From JANNSO01 sp964485395 (GTDB lineage: Bacteria; Spirochaetota; Spirochaetia; Treponematales; UBA12059), in the NCBI GenBank assembly GCA_964485395.1, contig CAZAJF010000011.1, positions 35,000 to 98,999 of the forward strand: a stretch of 64,000 nucleotides of DNA. The letters are read 5' to 3'. Shown piece after piece: positions 61,116 to 64,000 of this stretch; the first letter of the stretch is position 1; every line of letters starts with the position of its first letter. Position numbers and translations under genes: made by a program. The notes beneath the pieces were generated by a model, which had not been told where the DNA came from, did not search any database, and saw nothing but the letters and a program-made list of their open reading frames with translations.

Positions 61116-61601
61116 ATGGAATATTTTTTTAACTTCGATAAGATGGACTACCTCACCGGCAAGCGCCCGGACGGCTGCATCCTGTGCCTCGTGTCCTCGG
61201 GCTCGGTGGACGTGGTTCAGCTCGTCGTGCACGAGACGGACTCGGTCGTCGTTTCGCTCAATCTGTATCCGTACAATCCGGGCCACCTTATCCTGTTTCC
61301 CAAGCGCCATCTCCACGATATCCGGGACTTGAGCGAGACAGAGCGCTTGGAGATGGATCGGCTCACGCGCCTGTCCCTGGACGTGCTCGACTCAACCCAC
61401 CGTCCGGGAGGCTACAATATCGGCTACAACATGGGGCCGGTGGCGGGAGCCAGCATCGAGCATATCCACCTGCACATAATCCCCCGGTATCCGCGCGAGA
61501 TAGGCATTTCCGAGTTGCTGGCCGGCAAGCGAGTGCTTGTCCAGGATGTCCACGAAACCAAGCGGATCCTCTCCGAGGCATTCGGGAAAAAAAGCGGCTA
61601 G
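61116..61601 (+). CDS. HIT-family nucleotide hydrolase
   Basis: 161 residues. Opening MEYFFNFDKMDYLTGKRPDG with a CILC pair, LYPYNPGHLILFPKRHLHDI and the histidine triad IEHIHLHIIPR. The N-terminal pattern is close to Ap4A phosphorylase/hydrolase-type HIT proteins. It probably splits dinucleoside polyphosphates. Starts 1 nt after the preceding stop without a clear ribosome site, so translation is probably coupled. Confidence 0.92.
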   Translation: MEYFFNFDKMDYLTGKRPDGCILCLVSSGSVDVVQLVVHETDSVVVSLNLYPYNPGHLILFPKRHLHDIRDLSETERLEMDRLTRLSLDVLDSTHRPGGYNIGYNMGPVAGASIEHIHLHIIPRYPREIGISELLAGKRVLVQDVHETKRILSEAFGKKSG

Positions 61602-61615
61602 CGGGCAAAAAACAC

Positions 61616-61645
61616 TTGCCGTACTTTCGTGTTTTGTTGTATAAC
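61616..61645 (+). promoter_or_regulatory. purB promoter, predicted leaderless
   Basis: TTGCCG (61616-61621), 18-nt spacer, TATAAC (61640-61645), then only CACTC before the ATG at 61651. No Shine-Dalgarno sequence. Confidence 0.5.
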
Positions 61646-61650
61646 CACTC

Positions 61651-63117
61651 ATGCACACCCGAGACATATTCCGCAATATTTCACCGCTGGACCACCGCTA
61701 CTGGGCAGCGAACGACGCTTTATTCAACCAACTGGCAGATTATCTCTCCGAAGAAGCCGCCGTGCGCTATGGCGCCAGCGCGGAAATCGCCTTGGTCAAA
61801 GCACATCTATCATTTCGTTCCGGCGAAAACGCCACGCTATTCGCAGAACTGGACAGGATAGCCGCCGGTATCGATGTTTCCGCAGTATATACGGAAGAAG
61901 AAACCACCAAGCACAACATCCGCGCGCTCGTCAACGTGCTCGTGCGCATGGTTCCCCCAGAGGTGGCCCCGCTCGTGCACCTCGGCGCCACCAGCGTGGA
62001 CGTCCTGGACACCGCGCATGCCGCGCGCCTTCGCGACTGCGTGCTGAACGTCCTGCTTCCCTTGCTCGCCAAGGTTCTTGCGGAGCTCTGCCGCTTCGCC
62101 CATGACGAAGCCGATACTCCCCAAGTCGGCAGAACCCACGGACAGCACGCGGTTCCCATAACGTTCGGCTTCGCGATGGCGGAATACGCCGCGCGCCTGG
62201 GCAAGTGCCTCCCAGAGATAGAGGCGCGCGCGCGGGACCTCCGCGGCAAGCTCGCCGGGGCTACCGGTTCCTATAACGCGCTGTCCATGAGCTATGCCGA
62301 TCCCGAAGCCGTGGAAAAACTGTATCTCTCCAACTTGGGGCTGAAACCCAGCGAGCACGCGACGCAGCTCGTTGAGCCCGAGCACGTGCTGCGCATGCTC
62401 CTGGAGATCAACACCGCTTTCGGCGTCATCGCCAACCTCGCCGACGACCTGCGCAACCTGCAGCGTTCCGAGATCGACGAAGTGCGCGAAAGCTTCGGCT
62501 CGGGCCAGGTCGGCTCCTCCACGATGCCGCAAAAACGGAATCCCTGGAATTCCGAGCACGTCAAGAGCCTCTGGAAGGCTTTTGCGCCCCGTTCCATGAC
62601 CTTCTTCATGGACCAGATTTCCGAGCACCAGCGCGACCTTACCAACTCGGCGAGCGAGCGTTTCATAGCCGATTACCTGGCCGGATTCGGCGCAGCCATG
62701 AACCGCATGCTGTCCGTGCTCAAAAGCCTTTCCGTCAACCGCGAGAACATGCTTCGCAACCTCATGTCGTCCGGCGGCGGCGTGCTCGCCGAACCTGCCT
62801 ACATTTTGCTGGCGGAGACGGGCGTCGCGGACGCCCACGAGGTTATCCGCAACATAACCCTCTGCGCCGAGAAGGAAAAACTGGGTTTCGGCGACGCGCT
62901 CGCGCGGCACCCGGACGCGCAAAAGGCCATTTACGCCAAGCTGCGCGAGCTGGGCCACGCCGACCCCGCCGCGTTCTTTTCCTCTCCCCAGCTATACAAG
63001 GGCAGAGCCTCGGAGAAAGCCCGCGAAATAAGCGCCCGTTACCGCCAGATAGCCGCGCGATACGCCGATACGTCCGGATTGAAAACCGGGACCAAAACCG
63101 GAAACGACAGGAGTTGA
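61651..63117 (+). CDS. purB: Adenylosuccinate lyase
   Basis: 488 residues. Fumarase/aspartase superfamily signature GSSTMPQKRNPWNSEHVKSL, catalytic His region QVGRTHGQHAVPITF and HLGATSVDVLDTAHA. It catalyses two steps of purine synthesis, making AICAR and AMP. It is followed 2 nt later by guaB, joining AMP and GMP branches in one operon. No ribosome site; see the promoter entry. Confidence 0.95.
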   Translation: MHTRDIFRNISPLDHRYWAANDALFNQLADYLSEEAAVRYGASAEIALVKAHLSFRSGENATLFAELDRIAAGIDVSAVYTEEETTKHNIRALVNVLVRMVPPEVAPLVHLGATSVDVLDTAHAARLRDCVLNVLLPLLAKVLAELCRFAHDEADTPQVGRTHGQHAVPITFGFAMAEYAARLGKCLPEIEARARDLRGKLAGATGSYNALSMSYADPEAVEKLYLSNLGLKPSEHATQLVEPEHVLRMLLEINTAFGVIANLADDLRNLQRSEIDEVRESFGSGQVGSSTMPQKRNPWNSEHVKSLWKAFAPRSMTFFMDQISEHQRDLTNSASERFIADYLAGFGAAMNRMLSVLKSLSVNRENMLRNLMSSGGGVLAEPAYILLAETGVADAHEVIRNITLCAEKEKLGFGDALARHPDAQKAIYAKLRELGHADPAAFFSSPQLYKGRASEKAREISARYRQIAARYADTSGLKTGTKTGNDRS

Positions 63118-63119
63118 CC

Positions 63120-64000
63120 ATGCAGTTGAGCGAAAGCCTTTCCTACGACGACGTTCTTTTGCTTCCTGGGTATTCCGAGATCCTTCCTCGTGACGCCAAG
63201 GTGAGGACCAAGCTGGCCGGCGATATATTCCTTAACGTCCCGGTCGTGAGCGCCGCGATGGACACGGTAACCGAGGACCGCCTGGCCATTACCCTGGCGC
63301 TCCAGGGCGGCGCCGGCGTGATACACCGCAATCTCCGCCCGGCGGAGCAGGCCGAGCAGGTGGCCAACGTGAAGCGCTACCTGAACTGGATCATCGAGTC
63401 GCCCGTCACGGTGGAGGAAGACAGGACCATACGCGACGTCCGCGCCATCATGGAGCGTCACGGCGTCACGGGCCTGCCCGTACTCGGCCCCGAGGGCCGC
63501 CTCGTAGGCATCATCACGGCGCGCGACCTGCGTTTCCGCAAAGAGGAAAACGCCCTCGTCAAGGATGCCATGACGCGCGAGCTTGTCCTTGAAAAGCTCG
63601 ACGCCACGCCCAAGAGCGCACGCGAGAAGTTCGACGCGCATCGAATCGAGAAGCTTCCCGTCGTGGACGCGGACGGCAGCCTGCGCGGCCTCATCACCGT
63701 CAAGGACATGGAGAAGCACGAGCTGTATCCTCTAGCGGCGATGGACAAGGCAGGCAGGCTCATCGTGGGAGCGGCCGTCTCGCCCCAGGATTTCGACCTG
63801 CGCATCCCGCTTCTCCTCAAGGCAAAATGCGATTTCGTGGTGCTGGATACCGCGCACGGCGACACCAAGAGCGTGTGCGACGCGGTACGCGACATAAAGA
63901 AACGTTATGGAATAATTACCGTTGGCGGCATCCTCCCCACGGCAGCGGGCACCCGGCGGCCGAGCAACACGGCTACGGACGCGGCAAGGGTGGGGCCCGC
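63120..64000 (+). CDS. guaB: IMP dehydrogenase, 3' end cut by the window
   Basis: The first 293 codons of IMPDH, which oxidises IMP to XMP for GMP synthesis. The start MQLSESLSYDDVLLLPGYSE is canonical. The barrel continues with NVPVVSAAMDTVTEDRLAIT and GGAGVIHRNLRP, and two CBS domains lie between about residues 90 and 205. Barrel strands resume at VVLDTAHGDTKSV. The active-site cysteine loop lies beyond the edge. In the last 80 nt the reading departs from the family pattern: ITVGGILPTAAGTRRPSNTA where GGN-x-ATAxGTRxLxEAGAD is expected, and no VGIGPG before the edge. A ribosome site (AGGAG) lies upstream. Confidence 0.93.
   Translation, partial: MQLSESLSYDDVLLLPGYSEILPRDAKVRTKLAGDIFLNVPVVSAAMDTVTEDRLAITLALQGGAGVIHRNLRPAEQAEQVANVKRYLNWIIESPVTVEEDRTIRDVRAIMERHGVTGLPVLGPEGRLVGIITARDLRFRKEENALVKDAMTRELVLEKLDATPKSAREKFDAHRIEKLPVVDADGSLRGLITVKDMEKHELYPLAAMDKAGRLIVGAAVSPQDFDLRIPLLLKAKCDFVVLDTAHGDTKSVCDAVRDIKKRYGIITVGGILPTAAGTRRPSNTATDAARVGP

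Noticed and set aside
1..64000. CRISPR arrays, insertion sequences, prophage or integrative elements
   Set aside because: No regularly spaced repeats, transposase, integrase or attachment-site duplication was seen; gene order looks like core chromosome.

Overview
The window is a dense stretch of a bacterial chromosome, most likely from a spirochaete of the Treponema/Rectinema side of Spirochaetota. The assignment rests on gene content and on gene order recalled from treponemes: tamB-bamA-skp, thymidylate kinase next to a small secreted protein, rplU-prp-rpmA-obgE, tilS-ftsH followed by a secreted TPR protein, spoVG, and many small membrane-anchored proteins with no obvious family. Third codon positions are GC-rich, so long open frames on the opposite strand of real genes are common and are not listed. 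There is one tRNA and no rRNA, CRISPR array, transposase or prophage. The right edge cuts guaB.

Layout. 1-6.4 kb: a 59-residue MshEN-like protein beside a large class III adenylate cyclase-ATPase-TPR protein, then a leftward rRNA methyltransferase, a secreted protein and tmk. 6.5-14.2 kb: outer-membrane assembly set tamB, bamA, skp. 14.3-19.8 kb: ligA with an in-frame pentapeptide repeat, two tandem membrane-anchored paralogues, a DUF167 protein, and a MerR/GyrI-like pair behind a textbook MerR promoter. 19.9-25.6 kb: argS, rplU-prp-rpmA-obgE, a LytR-CpsA-Psr protein and rsfS. 25.6-33 kb: a hyperacidic protein, spoVG, tRNA-Gln, rplY, tilS, ftsH and a secreted TPR/calcium-loop protein. 33-42.2 kb: a chemosensory operon (STAS, CheA, CheR, CheB, CheY, CheW, receiver-kinase, receiver, receiver-PAS-kinase) with no chemoreceptor gene. 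42.2-44.6 kb: a leftward ABC importer. 44.7-50.1 kb: mcsA, a degenerate mcsB, clpC and a membrane MutS-like ATPase. 50.1-54.4 kb: rqcH and secA leftward. 54.4-64 kb: lipoprotein, nnr, small membrane proteins, Nudix, xseBA leftward, a signal-anchored protein, HIT, purB, guaB.

Main points for a second look. (1) CheA carries a tandem MshEN-type segment between its HPt and kinase regions, and a free-standing protein of the same type sits beside the cyclase; MshEN domains are c-di-GMP receptors in type II secretion/pilus ATPases, so a nucleotide-gated chemosensory system is possible. (2) The McsB-like protein encoded before clpC has lost most of the residues expected for arginine-kinase catalysis. 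(3) Several genes with no Shine-Dalgarno sequence have a -10 box ending only 5-7 nt before the start codon, which predicts leaderless mRNAs. (4) Thymidylate kinase lacks the P-loop lysine. (5) Prp is present although L27 has no N-terminal extension to cleave. Gene functions are inferred from motifs read by eye; no search was run.
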